In this document: positions 16,043-24,170 of the stretch, piece by piece
How positions within the stretch are numbered: position 1 is the first letter of the stretch
How the letters are laid out: each line of letters starts with the position of its first letter
DNA from: Kiritimatiellia bacterium
Lineage (GTDB): Bacteria; Verrucomicrobiota; Kiritimatiellia; RFP12; UBA1067
Assembly: GCA_017544725.1 (NCBI GenBank)
Contig: JAFYDR010000338.1
Span: forward strand, 1-34,210
Direction of reading: 5' to 3'
DNA: 34,210 nucleotides
Made by a program: the position numbers and the translations under genes
The notes under the pieces: generated by a model
Seen by the model: the letters and a program-made list of their open reading frames with translations, nothing else
Told to the model about the DNA's origin: nothing
The model's database searches: none

Positions 16043-16195
16043 TGCTTCATGATCAGTCGCAACAAGCGTGTCCCTCTTGTCGCATCTTGTTCCTCGCCCG
16101 CGCATTCTTGCGCGGACCTAAAAGCTAACAGCTAGTAGCTAAAAGCTCCTACTTAAAACCTCACCTACCCGCTTCCACCCAACGGGTTTTCGTGG
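16043..16195. other. Repeat-containing intergenic region
   Basis: Holds the CATCTTGTTC element with the hairpin CCGCGC-ATTCTT-GCGCGG (16098-16115), a possible terminator without a clear T tract for the upstream gene, then an AGCTNNN array at 16123-16147. Confidence 0.65.
16123..16147. repeat. AGCTNNN heptamer array (four units)
   Basis: AGCT at 16123, 16130, 16137 and 16144, exact 7-bp period, between the unknown 687-residue gene and the promoter of the next gene. Confidence 0.85.
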
Positions 16196-16201
16196 TATGA
16201 T
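16173..16201 (+). promoter_or_regulatory. Candidate extended -10 promoter
   Basis: TGG-TATGAT (16193-16201) is an extended -10 element 42 bp before the ATG at 16244. A poor -35 (TTCCAC, 16173-16178) is 17 bp upstream, consistent with reliance on the TGN extension. Confidence 0.4.
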
Positions 16202-16243
16202 GATTTTGTTTCGCGTGATGAAGCGATGAAAGGGGAAGTGGTT

Positions 16244-17557
16244 ATGGTGAGAAGTTTGTGGTTGATTTTGGCGTGTTGTGCTGGAACGCTGTACGCGGCG
16301 GCAGCTCCGCAGGATTTGGAGTTCCAGCGTGTCTGGACGGGCAGGATGGTGCTTGACGGGGAACTGCCGTTTCCCGCTGGAATCTCCTTCCTTCCCGCAG
16401 CCCACTACGCAGCGGAGGTGAAATCGTTGCCCGCAGAACTACGCGTGGAAGATGCGAGTGGAAACGTGCTCGCACGTTTCGATGCACCGACGAATGTCAC
16501 ACCCCCGTATGTGATGCATCTCGCGCTTTCCGGTCGCCTCAAACCGGCGGTCTTCACAACCCGTGACGGCAAAACGCGCGTGAGCTACATCGGCTCGCTC
16601 CCGGCAGAATTCAATCCGTGCCGCAAGGAGTACATTTCCACCCTTGCGGTACGTCCTTCGGGAGGGGCGGGAAGAGTCACCGCCACGATGTCGGCTGGCG
16701 TTGGACAAGCGGATGTGCGGTTTGTGACACGCTCACGTGGTCTCACGCCGTACATCTCGAACGGGCGTCTCTTCTTCACATTCTCGGCACGCTTCTTCAA
16801 TTCCGCACTCGGTGTCGGCAGCCTCGATCCCGCGCATCCGGAAGCGGGCGTCCGCTACGAGGGACTGATCCTTTTCGATTATGGTGACGGAATGCTGCGC
16901 AACGACCTTGCCTCACACCTTTTCTTCGATGAAGAGAGCGGTGAGTGGCGCGGATGGTCGAGCAACTTCTCGACCGGTCAGGACAACACGGGCGGTCGCG
17001 CCCAAGGTGGCATCAACGCCATCTGGTCAAAGGAATGCCCGCTACAAGGATTCCATGTGATGAAGGCGAAGAATCTCGGTCTTGCCGGCATGAACGAAGA
17101 TCCCTGCGGATTCTGGGATGCAAACGCGAAGAAGTGGCGGCTCTTCCTTTCGGAATTCACCAAGAAGGGAATTCGGGCGCGAATGCTGGAGAGCGACCGG
17201 TGGGATGGTGGATTCACGCCGATTGCGGGTCCCGTGACGGAGGATTCCACCGGCACGACCATCGCCCGGATGAACGGTATCCCCTACTGTCTTTCCGGCA
17301 GCGTTGACCGCGCCTACTACGTGTACGCCTATCCCGATTTGGCGAAACTGGGCACGATGAAACTCTCACCCACCCCGTGGGGCGAAGCGAAGGGATGGCC
17401 GCATGGACGCGGCTGGCCTGCGTTCATCGAATTGCCCGAAGGCTCTCCGCACCGATACCTGCTGCTCACGATGGATCGTATCAACTTTCCCGGAATGCCC
17501 AAACCCAACTGGACCTACGGTGCGCTTTCATTGTATGTGGGGGCGGCTATGCCGTGA
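16244..17557 (+). CDS. Exported beta-propeller glycosidase-like protein
   Basis: 437 residues from the ATG at 16244 (GGGGA site upstream); the in-frame ATG at 16226 has no ribosome site. Signal peptide 1-20 (VRSLWLILACCAGTLYAAA). An N-terminal beta-rich region (about 25-150) is followed by a region whose repeated Trp/Tyr/Asp-rich strands resemble five-bladed beta-propeller glycosidases of the GH43/GH32 type: NEDPCGFWDANAKKWRLFLSEF at about 284-305 is the classic blade motif (acidic residue at the cavity, then comparison of the ware with its display), and GIPYCLSGS and YYVYAYPDL follow. Family assignment is uncertain, and the catalytic acids cannot be fixed without a structure model. It is monocistronic, with a GC hairpin after the stop. 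Likely role: hydrolysis or binding of glycans outside the cytoplasm. Confidence 0.72.
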   Translation: MVRSLWLILACCAGTLYAAAAPQDLEFQRVWTGRMVLDGELPFPAGISFLPAAHYAAEVKSLPAELRVEDASGNVLARFDAPTNVTPPYVMHLALSGRLKPAVFTTRDGKTRVSYIGSLPAEFNPCRKEYISTLAVRPSGGAGRVTATMSAGVGQADVRFVTRSRGLTPYISNGRLFFTFSARFFNSALGVGSLDPAHPEAGVRYEGLILFDYGDGMLRNDLASHLFFDEESGEWRGWSSNFSTGQDNTGGRAQGGINAIWSKECPLQGFHVMKAKNLGLAGMNEDPCGFWDANAKKWRLFLSEFTKKGIRARMLESDRWDGGFTPIAGPVTEDSTGTTIARMNGIPYCLSGSVDRAYYVYAYPDLAKLGTMKLSPTPWGEAKGWPHGRGWPAFIELPEGSPHRYLLLTMDRINFPGMPKPNWTYGALSLYVGAAMP

Positions 17558-17559
17558 CA

Positions 17560-17664
17560 GGCGGCTACGCCGCCAGCTGAGAGGCGGGGAAGCTGAGAGG
17601 CTGAAAAGCGGGGGGGCCGTTTGGATGCCGCACCTTGTTCCGCGCCCGCGCATTCTTGCGCGGG
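17560..17664. terminator. Hairpins between convergent genes
   Basis: GGCGGC-TAC-GCCGCC (17560-17574) begins 3 bp after the plus-strand stop, and CCCGCGC-ATTCTT-GCGCGGG (17645-17664) lies 14 bp past the stop of minus-strand rfbB. Neither has a T tract, so they are probable 3' structures rather than textbook terminators. AGCTGAGAGGC repeats lie between them. The same GGCGGC-N-GCCGCC plus AGCTGAGA arrangement follows the genes ending at 3837, 24171 and 27096. Confidence 0.5.
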
Positions 17665-17677
17665 TTCCACCTAACTG

Positions 17678-18727
17678 CTACAAACTGCCGAGGCGACGGC
17701 CAGCGTACTTTTTCTCGCGGATGGGGCGCCACCACCACTCGTTGTCAAGATACCAGCGGACAGTGCGAGCCAGGCCGGTGTCGAAGTTTTCGCTTGGTTT
17801 CCATCCCAGCTCCGTCTCAATCTTGGTCGGATCGATCGCGTAGCGGAGATCGTGTCCCGGACGATCCGTGACAAACGTAATGAGCGATTCGTAGGGCTTC
17901 TCCCACGGCGCCAGCTCGTCGAGGATACGGCAGATCGACTGCACCACTTGCAGGTTCGTGCGTTCGTTGTGCCCGCCGATGTTGTAGGTCTCGCCGGGTC
18001 TCCCCTTCTCGTTCACCAGACACAGGGCGGTGACATGGTCATAGACGTAGAGCCAGTCGCGCACGTTCGCGCCTTTCCCGTAAACGGGCAGTGCCTTGTG
18101 ATCCAGCGCATTTAGGATGGTCAACGGGATGAGCTTTTCGGGGAAATGGTAAGGGCCGTAGTTGTTCGAGCAATTCGTAATCAAAGTCGGTAGTCCGAAG
18201 GTGTCGTGCCACGCACGCACGAAATGATCGGACGAGGCCTTGCTCGCGGAGTATGGGGAATGCGGCGCGTAAGGGGTCTTCTCCGTAAAGAAACCTTCTT
18301 CGCCCAGCGCACCGTACACCTCATCGGTCGAGATGTGCTGGAAGCGGAAGGTCTCCTGCTTGTCAGGCGGGAGCCGTTTCCAGTAGTCGAGTGCGACCTG
18401 CAACAGCGTCGCCGTTCCAAGCACGTTGGTACGAACGAATTCGGCGGGACTGTCAATGGAACGATCGACGTGGGACTCCGCAGCCAGATGCAGAATGGAA
18501 TCGGGCTTGAAGGTACGGAACGCCTTTTCCACCGCCTGCAGATCGCAGATGTCGCCATACGCAAAATGATAAAGGGGATCCGAATCGACCTCTTTCAGCG
18601 AAGAGGAGTTGCCCGCGTAGGTGATCTTGTCATAATTCAACACCTCGGCAAGTTTATTCCGAACCAAGTAGCGCACCAGCGCAGAGCCGATAAACCCGGC
18701 ACCGCCCGTAACCAATATCCGTTTCAT
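17678..18727 (-). CDS. rfbB: dTDP-glucose 4,6-dehydratase
   Basis: 349 residues, AAGGAG site before the ATG at 18727. Short-chain dehydrogenase fold: NAD-binding GGAGFIG at 8-14, catalytic T134-D135-E136 (the TDE triad special to this enzyme), Y159 and K163 (YSASK), plus [18 protein letters not shown] and [14 protein letters not shown] motifs characteristic of RfbB/RmlB. It converts dTDP-glucose to dTDP-4-keto-6-deoxyglucose, the entry to rhamnose and other deoxysugars of surface polysaccharides. The usual partners rfbA, rfbC and rfbD are not in the window. It is the last gene of the rpoN-aroA-NYN run, 27 bp after the gene before it. Confidence 0.96.
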   Translation of the reverse strand: MKRILVTGGAGFIGSALVRYLVRNKLAEVLNYDKITYAGNSSSLKEVDSDPLYHFAYGDICDLQAVEKAFRTFKPDSILHLAAESHVDRSIDSPAEFVRTNVLGTATLLQVALDYWKRLPPDKQETFRFQHISTDEVYGALGEEGFFTEKTPYAPHSPYSASKASSDHFVRAWHDTFGLPTLITNCSNNYGPYHFPEKLIPLTILNALDHKALPVYGKGANVRDWLYVYDHVTALCLVNEKGRPGETYNIGGHNERTNLQVVQSICRILDELAPWEKPYESLITFVTDRPGHDLRYAIDPTKIETELGWKPSENFDTGLARTVRWYLDNEWWWRPIREKKYAGRRLGSL

Positions 18728-18754
18728 CCCATGTCTCCTTTCCGTTTCCAGCCG

Positions 18755-20512
18755 TCAAAGTGTCGAAGGCAGATAATCTCCAAATTCCACCACACCGACG
18801 GTTTCCGCCCCGAGTTTCTGCACTTGGGCGCAGAGATCCTTGTCGTCGCTCACGAGTAGAACAACCAGTTCCGGCTCGTCCGTCCGGAAGAAACGAATCG
18901 TATCCACCAAGACACGATCCGCCCGATGTTCACCCAATCCACCTGAATAAAGGACGCGCAAATTGTCGCCGACTGTAGATTCCGCCGCGTCCGCTCCGTC
19001 AAAAACGATCCACGACCGCAGGGTGGGCGTCATGGAAATCAACTGCTCTACGTCGCGAATCAGAAGCCCTCTCCGCTGCGTGTTACTCATCGACTGACCG
19101 CGTTTCGGGTTGTACCGAACCGCGAGCGTCAACAGGACATTGTGTCCATCCAGCATCAGGATGGCGGGAATCTCGCCGCACAGCGCCTTTTCCAGCGTGG
19201 TCTTGCGGCGCGGAGCAGTCTCGGGAACGCCGATCGCGTGGAAGGCCGCCTTTCGTTTTTCGTACTCCCGACGTATCCGTTCCAGCGACTCCTTTCCGAC
19301 AAGCTGGAAGGATTCGAGCGAATCCGACAAACGACGCAACGATTCCCATTCGATTCCGTTTTCCTTCGCCGCATGAATGCGGTCGATGATGCGCTCCTCC
19401 AACAGCGGCGCATGCTCTCCCGGATAGAGGATTGTCGCGAGGCGTTCCTCCTCCTTCCGCAACTCCCCTTCGATCTCCTTCAGCGCCGGCGACTGACGGA
19501 TGGCGTTCGCAAGCGTGTCCTCCACCTCTTTCAGCTTCGCGGTCACCTCTTCCAACCGTTTCCGCAACGTCACGCGATTCCCCGCGTTACGGTCGATCTC
19601 CGCCTGTTTCGCCAACGCCGCATCGGTGCGCGCCAGCAAGTCGCAGACGCTTTCGTCGCGAACAGTCTGCTCCACCTCGCGCGCAGCGGAAAGCCAGCCG
19701 AAGAACTCCTGTGCCATCCTCCGATCCACATCGGCAAGTACGCGCTGTTCGCGGTGCACGATTTCCCGATGCAGTTCCACGCGATACGATTCCGCCTCTT
19801 CCCGTTTCGACTTCAATTCGGTCTCACGAAGAGCGGCGATCTCCTTCTGTTTCGCCAGCTCGATTTCCGTATCGCCGAGTTTTTTCCGGGTCTGCTCCGC
19901 CTGCGTTTCGACACCGCGCAACCTACGGTTCTCGTTCTGCAGTTCCTTGATCTTCAACTCCAGGCGTTCCCGCTGTTCCTGCCATTTCTCGACCGTCATG
20001 GGGGCGCCCCCCCCCTCCGCAGGGGCAGACGTGACACCCATCAGCTCCTGCAACTCACCGAAAACGGAACGGAGTTGATCGACCGCCTGTTTCGCGTCGC
20101 AGGGAGAGAATGAGGTGAGCGGATTCTGTAGCCACTGTTCCGCATTCTCGCGCACACCGCGTCGACCATCAAGCAGACAGGAAACGAGAAAGACGGGCGT
20201 TCCCAGCAAAGTGGCGAAGGCATGACGGAGATCAACCAGCGTGCTTTCCTCCAACCGCCCCGTCAGCGTACAGGCGCGCGACCGTTTGGCAATGGTCTGA
20301 CGCAACGAATCGGAGATAACGGCACCGCCGCAGACGATCTGTTCCAAGCGGGGAAGCAAGACCGACCGCTTCGCACCGGGACGGAATCCCCCCGTGCGGA
20401 AGGCGGGTTCGGTACGGATGGCGGCATCCAAATCCGCATCGGAAATCCGCTGCAGAATCCGCTTCAGTTCCTTCTGGCAATCGGGTGGCAGAGGTGTTAC
20501 GCAGAGAGACAT
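18755..20512 (-). CDS. Coiled-coil protein with C-terminal NYN (YacP/Rae1-like) nuclease domain
   Basis: 585 residues. Three parts: an N-terminal helical domain (1-160) of no recognised family; a long Glu/Arg/Lys/Gln-rich coiled coil (about 172-345, with a second shorter helical stretch to about 425); and a C-terminal NYN/PIN-like domain (about 448-585). The NYN part shows the acidic residues of the metal site: D455 in LMLDGHNVL, D505 in IVFDG, D532 in HRADRVLVD and D556-D557 in VSDDKDL. YacP/Rae1 relatives are ribosome-associated or free endoribonucleases of about 170 residues, so this protein carries more than 400 extra residues. The start overlaps the end of aroA by 16 bp with GGAGG 6 bases before the ATG. 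A run of eight G on the coding strand (20015-20008) codes for the Gly-rich hinge just before the coiled coil. An RNA-cleaving role is likely by family; its target is unknown. Confidence 0.85.
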   Translation of the reverse strand: MSLCVTPLPPDCQKELKRILQRISDADLDAAIRTEPAFRTGGFRPGAKRSVLLPRLEQIVCGGAVISDSLRQTIAKRSRACTLTGRLEESTLVDLRHAFATLLGTPVFLVSCLLDGRRGVRENAEQWLQNPLTSFSPCDAKQAVDQLRSVFGELQELMGVTSAPAEGGGAPMTVEKWQEQRERLELKIKELQNENRRLRGVETQAEQTRKKLGDTEIELAKQKEIAALRETELKSKREEAESYRVELHREIVHREQRVLADVDRRMAQEFFGWLSAAREVEQTVRDESVCDLLARTDAALAKQAEIDRNAGNRVTLRKRLEEVTAKLKEVEDTLANAIRQSPALKEIEGELRKEEERLATILYPGEHAPLLEERIIDRIHAAKENGIEWESLRRLSDSLESFQLVGKESLERIRREYEKRKAAFHAIGVPETAPRRKTTLEKALCGEIPAILMLDGHNVLLTLAVRYNPKRGQSMSNTQRRGLLIRDVEQLISMTPTLRSWIVFDGADAAESTVGDNLRVLYSGGLGEHRADRVLVDTIRFFRTDEPELVVLLVSDDKDLCAQVQKLGAETVGVVEFGDYLPSTL

Positions 20513-21807
20513 ACCTCACCTCCAATCTGTTGCAAATCGGTTAAAAATTCGGGGAAGGACTCGTTGAGGATTTCCGCATGACGGACAACGACGGGTTCCG
20601 GTGAAATCAACCCCAGCAGGGCGAGCGACATGGCAATCCGGTGATCGCCGTGTGCATCGACCTCACCGCCCCGACATGTTCCGCCGACGAGGTCAAAGCC
20701 GTCCTCAAACTCCTTCACCGTCACGCCAATGCGCTTCAGTTCCTCGCACAGAATCGCAATCCGATCGCTCTCCTTGTAACGCAACTCCTTCGCGCCACGC
20801 ACGCGAGTCACGCCGTTCGCGCCGCAAGCAAGCGCGGCGAAAACGGGGAATTCGTCGATCATGCGGACAACCAGATCGCCCGAAACTTCCGTTGCGGACA
20901 ACGGCGATGCGGTCAGGCGGATATCGCCCACCGGCTCGCCACAGACCTCGCGTTCGTTCTCGACCGAGAAGCTGCCGCCCATCGAACGCAATGCGTCCAG
21001 AAAACCCGTTCGCGTCGGATTCACGCCCACCGAGGGAATCCGGATGAAGGACCCCGGAACCAGAGCTGCCGCCGTCAGCAGAAAGGCGGCGGAGGAAATG
21101 TCGCCCGGCAGATCAATCCGCAACGGGTGGAGGGGCGCACGACTGCCCACGATCTGCACTCGGTTCCCAGCACAGGAAATGACCTGTGCACCCATCGAGC
21201 GCAACATCCGTTCCGTGTGGTCACGCGAAGGACCGGGTTCGTCAATGACGCTCTCCCCGTCCGCATAGAGCGCGGCAATTGTCAGGCACGACTTAACCTG
21301 TGCGCTCGCGACAGGTAACGTCGTATGGATCGGGCGTAACGGACACTCGCGCGAACGCGGCAGGAATCGGGCGGGAGCGCGTCCGTTATCGGACTCGATC
21401 CCCACGCCCATTTGGCGCAACGGCTGGAAGATGCGCTCCATCGGACGCGCACGAAGTCCCTCGCTGCCGTCTAGCGTACAGGCGAGACCGGAAGCTGCCA
21501 CCGCGCCCGCCAGCAGACGGTATGTCGTTGCAGAATTTCCGCAAAAGACGGGATTCTGGGGTTGCTGCCAACCGTCGAGTCCGTGACCGAAAACAGTCAG
21601 GTGCCGTCCGTTCAACTCGTACTGGACACCAAAGGCTGAAAGAGCCTGCAACATGGCACGGGTGACCCCCGCGTCGAGAAAATTGTCGATTTCGCTCACG
21701 CCATCCGCCAACGCCGCAAAGAGTGCGGCACGATGCGAGAGCGACTTGTCGCCGGGCAGGGAGACCTCCCCCGCCAGTTTCTGTTTCGTGTGCAGTTTCA
21801 GTTCCAT
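20497..21807 (-). CDS. aroA: 3-phosphoshikimate 1-carboxyvinyltransferase (EPSP synthase)
   Basis: 436 residues from the ATG at 21807 (GGGGAG just upstream). The frame extends to 21882, but that part lies inside rpoN. Motifs: LPGDKSLSHRA near the start (phosphate and PEP site lysine), GNSATTYRLL, RPMERIFQPLRQMG, QVKSCLTIAALYA, SRDHTERMLRSMG, GDISSAAF, a DEFPVFAALA segment with the catalytic Asp/Glu, KESDRI and DHRIAMSLALLGL. All active-site regions are present. It joins PEP to shikimate-3-phosphate in aromatic amino acid synthesis. It overlaps the rpoN stop by 10 bp and the NYN gene start by 16 bp, so it is co-translated in that operon. Confidence 0.95.
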   Translation of the reverse strand: MELKLHTKQKLAGEVSLPGDKSLSHRAALFAALADGVSEIDNFLDAGVTRAMLQALSAFGVQYELNGRHLTVFGHGLDGWQQPQNPVFCGNSATTYRLLAGAVAASGLACTLDGSEGLRARPMERIFQPLRQMGVGIESDNGRAPARFLPRSRECPLRPIHTTLPVASAQVKSCLTIAALYADGESVIDEPGPSRDHTERMLRSMGAQVISCAGNRVQIVGSRAPLHPLRIDLPGDISSAAFLLTAAALVPGSFIRIPSVGVNPTRTGFLDALRSMGGSFSVENEREVCGEPVGDIRLTASPLSATEVSGDLVVRMIDEFPVFAALACGANGVTRVRGAKELRYKESDRIAILCEELKRIGVTVKEFEDGFDLVGGTCRGGEVDAHGDHRIAMSLALLGLISPEPVVVRHAEILNESFPEFLTDLQQIGGEVCLSA

Positions 21808-23348
21808 CCCACTCCCCGGCGTTTCGAAGAGGACGGGATCTTGAGAATGTCGCGGTACTTGGCGACCGTGCGGCGAGCGCACGTGATCCCCTTCTCCTTC
21901 AACTTTTCCGCGATGTCCAAGTCGGACAGCGGATTGTCGTGGTCTTCCGCCCGGACTAGCGAGGCAACCATGTCCTGCACCGACTTGTTGGAGACCGTCC
22001 CGCCACTGGACGCCTTCAACCCAGTGCTGAAAAAGAACCGCATCAGGAACACGCCCCTTGGCGTACGCATGTATTTGTTCGCGACGGTACGGCTCACGGT
22101 CGTCTCGTGTACACCGACCTGCTTCGCGACATCCACCATCGTCATCGGACGAAGCCCCGAAACACCCTTCAACCAGAAGTCATTCTGCGTATCGACGATC
22201 GTCTGCGCGATCTTGCGGATCGTCTCCTGACGCTGCTCGATGCTTTGAATCAGGAACTGCGCTGCCCGCAGACGATCGCGGACATATCCCTTCGTCTCCG
22301 CGCTGGTCTCGGGGTTGGCAAGAAGCTTTCGATACTTCTCGCTAATATGAATCTGCGGAATCAGTTCGTTTTCCACGTGCGCCACGTACCGCCCGTTCGG
22401 TTCGCGCACCACGGTCACTTCCGGCTCCACGTAAACCGTCCCTGAGGACGAGAACTGGAAGCCGGGGCGCGGATCCAGCGAACGGATCAACTCCACGATC
22501 TTGTCCAGCTCCGTCCGCCCCACCTTCAGTTCGGAACAGAGCGCGAAAGTATCATGGCGCGCCAGCAACTCCAAGTGACTGTCAACCAACCGAATCGCGC
22601 AATCGCGCAAGGGCGACGGATCCCGTGCGCGGAGCTGGAGCAACAGGCACTCGCGTAACGTACGCGCACCTACGCCCGGCGGATCGAATTCCTGAATGAT
22701 CGAAAGGACGCGAAGAACCTCCTTCTCGCTCTTCTCGGTCACCATCTCGATGTCTGGAAGCGAACCTGTGAAATAACCGTCGTCATTGATGTTCTCAACC
22801 AGCATCAACGCCAGCTTGTAGTCCTCTTCGGACAACGAGAGGTAGGAAAGTTGGGAGAGAAGGTGTTCCTGAAGGGAGACAGGCTGCCGCAAGGAGTCAA
22901 AGAGATACTGGCGCTTCTCGTTCTGATCCTCCAGATCAACCCCGTTCTCCATCCCCTGCAAGGCGTAGTCGAGCATCTCGTCGTCCTGCCGCAACACCGT
23001 ATCCACATCGGGATCTAAATTCAACTCTTGGTTCTGGTTCTCGGCCTCTTCCAGACTCATCCCGTGCTGAAGCTCGTACGGGTCCTCGTGTCCGTCAATC
23101 TCCTGGTCGTAATTCTGCCCGTAATCGGAGAAAGACTGCTCGTCTTCGTGGTACCGATCATCCGACTCCCGCGTTTCCGCAGGATCCACCATTTCTTCCA
23201 GCAAGGGGTTCCGCGCCATCTCATTGTAAACAGACTGGCGCAACTCTAGAATCGGCTTCTGGAGCATCTCAAGCGACTGCCGCAACTGCGGGGCAATCGT
23301 CTGAATCTGACGCTGCTGTTGAGCTAAAGTAAAACCGGGCGCAGACAT
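21798..23348 (-). CDS. rpoN: RNA polymerase sigma-54 factor
   Basis: 516 residues. Region I (1-50) is Gln/Leu-rich (LAQQQRQIQTIAPQLRQSLEMLQ), binding activators. Region II (50-130) is strongly acidic and longer than usual. The core-binding domain holds DDGYFTG and FDPPGVGARTLRECLLLQL (221-239). The helix-turn-helix (406-426, VDVAKQVGVHETTVSRTVANKY) and the RpoN box ARRTVAKYR (491-499) contact the -12 and -24 elements. It directs transcription from promoters that need AAA+ activators; none is in the window. The start at 23348 has no strong ribosome site. It heads an operon with aroA, the NYN protein and rfbB, an unusual set of partners (the more common neighbours are lptB and hpf). Confidence 0.96.
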   Translation of the reverse strand: MSAPGFTLAQQQRQIQTIAPQLRQSLEMLQKPILELRQSVYNEMARNPLLEEMVDPAETRESDDRYHEDEQSFSDYGQNYDQEIDGHEDPYELQHGMSLEEAENQNQELNLDPDVDTVLRQDDEMLDYALQGMENGVDLEDQNEKRQYLFDSLRQPVSLQEHLLSQLSYLSLSEEDYKLALMLVENINDDGYFTGSLPDIEMVTEKSEKEVLRVLSIIQEFDPPGVGARTLRECLLLQLRARDPSPLRDCAIRLVDSHLELLARHDTFALCSELKVGRTELDKIVELIRSLDPRPGFQFSSSGTVYVEPEVTVVREPNGRYVAHVENELIPQIHISEKYRKLLANPETSAETKGYVRDRLRAAQFLIQSIEQRQETIRKIAQTIVDTQNDFWLKGVSGLRPMTMVDVAKQVGVHETTVSRTVANKYMRTPRGVFLMRFFFSTGLKASSGGTVSNKSVQDMVASLVRAEDHDNPLSDLDIAEKLKEKGITCARRTVAKYRDILKIPSSSKRRGVGWN

Positions 23349-23521
23349 AGGTTTTCAGTCTTCGGCGTGACTCCATCCATACGCACAACGAACATCCACG
23401 CCGACACAAAATATCCCTTGCGCTACCACAAAAAACCACCTTTAAGCACTTTTCGTACCAACTGCGGCTTTCGAGACGCCACTATACGCCAAAATGCTGG
23501 CAATGGCAAGCAAAAAGAGAT

Positions 23522-23546
23522 AGCTTCTAGCTTTCAGCTATTAGCT
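23522..23546. repeat. AGCTNNN heptamer array (four units)
   Basis: AGCT at 23522, 23529, 23536 and 23543, exact 7-bp period. Confidence 0.85.
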
Positions 23547-23690
23547 TTTAGGCAATCGATAGCTACCGATGACAAGCGACAAATAACTCGCGACACGCTT
23601 CTCAGCTTAACTCGCTTAACCGGCTGGCGGCTTTGCCGCCTATCACTACTTTGCGAAGCGAAGTTATGGGTAAGGCGGTTAGATTGTGTC

Positions 23691-23777
23691 GCCCTTTCAG
23701 GGCTTTATTGTTTTGGTCGGTGTATCGGGGGTTACGCTTCGCTCACCCCCGTCTGCGTACTGTCGCCCCTACGGGGC
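23691..23777 (+). repeat. Triple-hairpin element, copy 3
   Basis: GCCCTTTCAGGGC (23691-23703), GGGGGTTACGCTTCGCTCACCCCC centre (about 23727-23750) and GCCCCTACGGGGC (23765-23777); same order and spacing as copy 2. Confidence 0.8.
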
Positions 23778-23787
23778 TTGAGGGAGG

Positions 23788-23805
23788 GGCAACGTCTCCG
23801 TTGCC
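23788..23805. repeat. GGCAACG-N4-CGTTGCC hairpin, copy 1
   Basis: Perfect 7-bp stem with TCTC loop, next to triple-hairpin copy 3. A second copy with AGGA loop is at 34131-34148. Confidence 0.7.
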
Positions 23806-23945
23806 CGCATCAGACACGCGACAAACGACACGCGACACGCTGCATTGGACTGGCAGGGCTGGCGAGACTGGCGGCTAAACACCCGTCACCATTGTCCCCA
23901 TCGTCTCCATCGTCCCCGCTTCTCAGCTGGCAGCTTGCCGCCCTT

Positions 23946-23975
23946 CATTCGTCACTCGTCACTCGTCATTCGTCA
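23946..23975. repeat. CTCGTCA heptamer array
   Basis: Four 7-bp units (ATTCGTC-ACTCGTC-ACTCGTC-ATTCGTC). The same family occurs in the dispersed elements at 5088, 13723 and 31390. Confidence 0.8.
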
Positions 23976-24170
23976 CTGCCGCCTTTGGCGGCTCGTCTCT
24001 CAGCTTCCCCACTTCTCAGCTTCCCCGTCTAACCAGCTTAACCGGCTTAACCGGCTGGCGCGAAGCGCTCAGCTGGCGGCGTAGCCGCCTACTCCCTATT
24101 GCCTACTGCCTTCTTCTTAGCCTCTCAGCTTTTCAGCTTCTCAGCTGGCGGCGTCAGCCGCCGCCTCCGC

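Larger units (their letters stand above)
23349..24170. other. Gene-free region, densest repeat cluster of the window
   Basis: About 820 bp with no credible gene. In order: AGCTNNN array (23522-23546), CGATAGCTACCGATGACA plus GACAAGC heptamers (23557-23600), CTTAACCGG nonamers (about 23605-23625), the GGCGGC-TTT-GCCGCC hairpin, a partial dispersed element (hairpin near 23645-23666), triple-hairpin copy 3 (23691-23777), GGCAACG-TCTC-CGTTGCC (23788-23805), CGACACG module (23814-23882), 9-bp ATCGTCCCC units (23892-23918), CTCGTCA heptamers (23946-23975), CTCAGCTT octamers, CTTAACCGG nonamers (about 24035-24058), CTACTGC heptamers (about 24090-24118) and GGCGGC hairpins at the 3' end of the next gene. 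Confidence 0.8.

Noticed and set aside
23520-24170. CRISPR array
   Set aside because: The repeats are short, degenerate and of several families, with no constant 25-40-bp repeat, no regular spacers and no cas genes.
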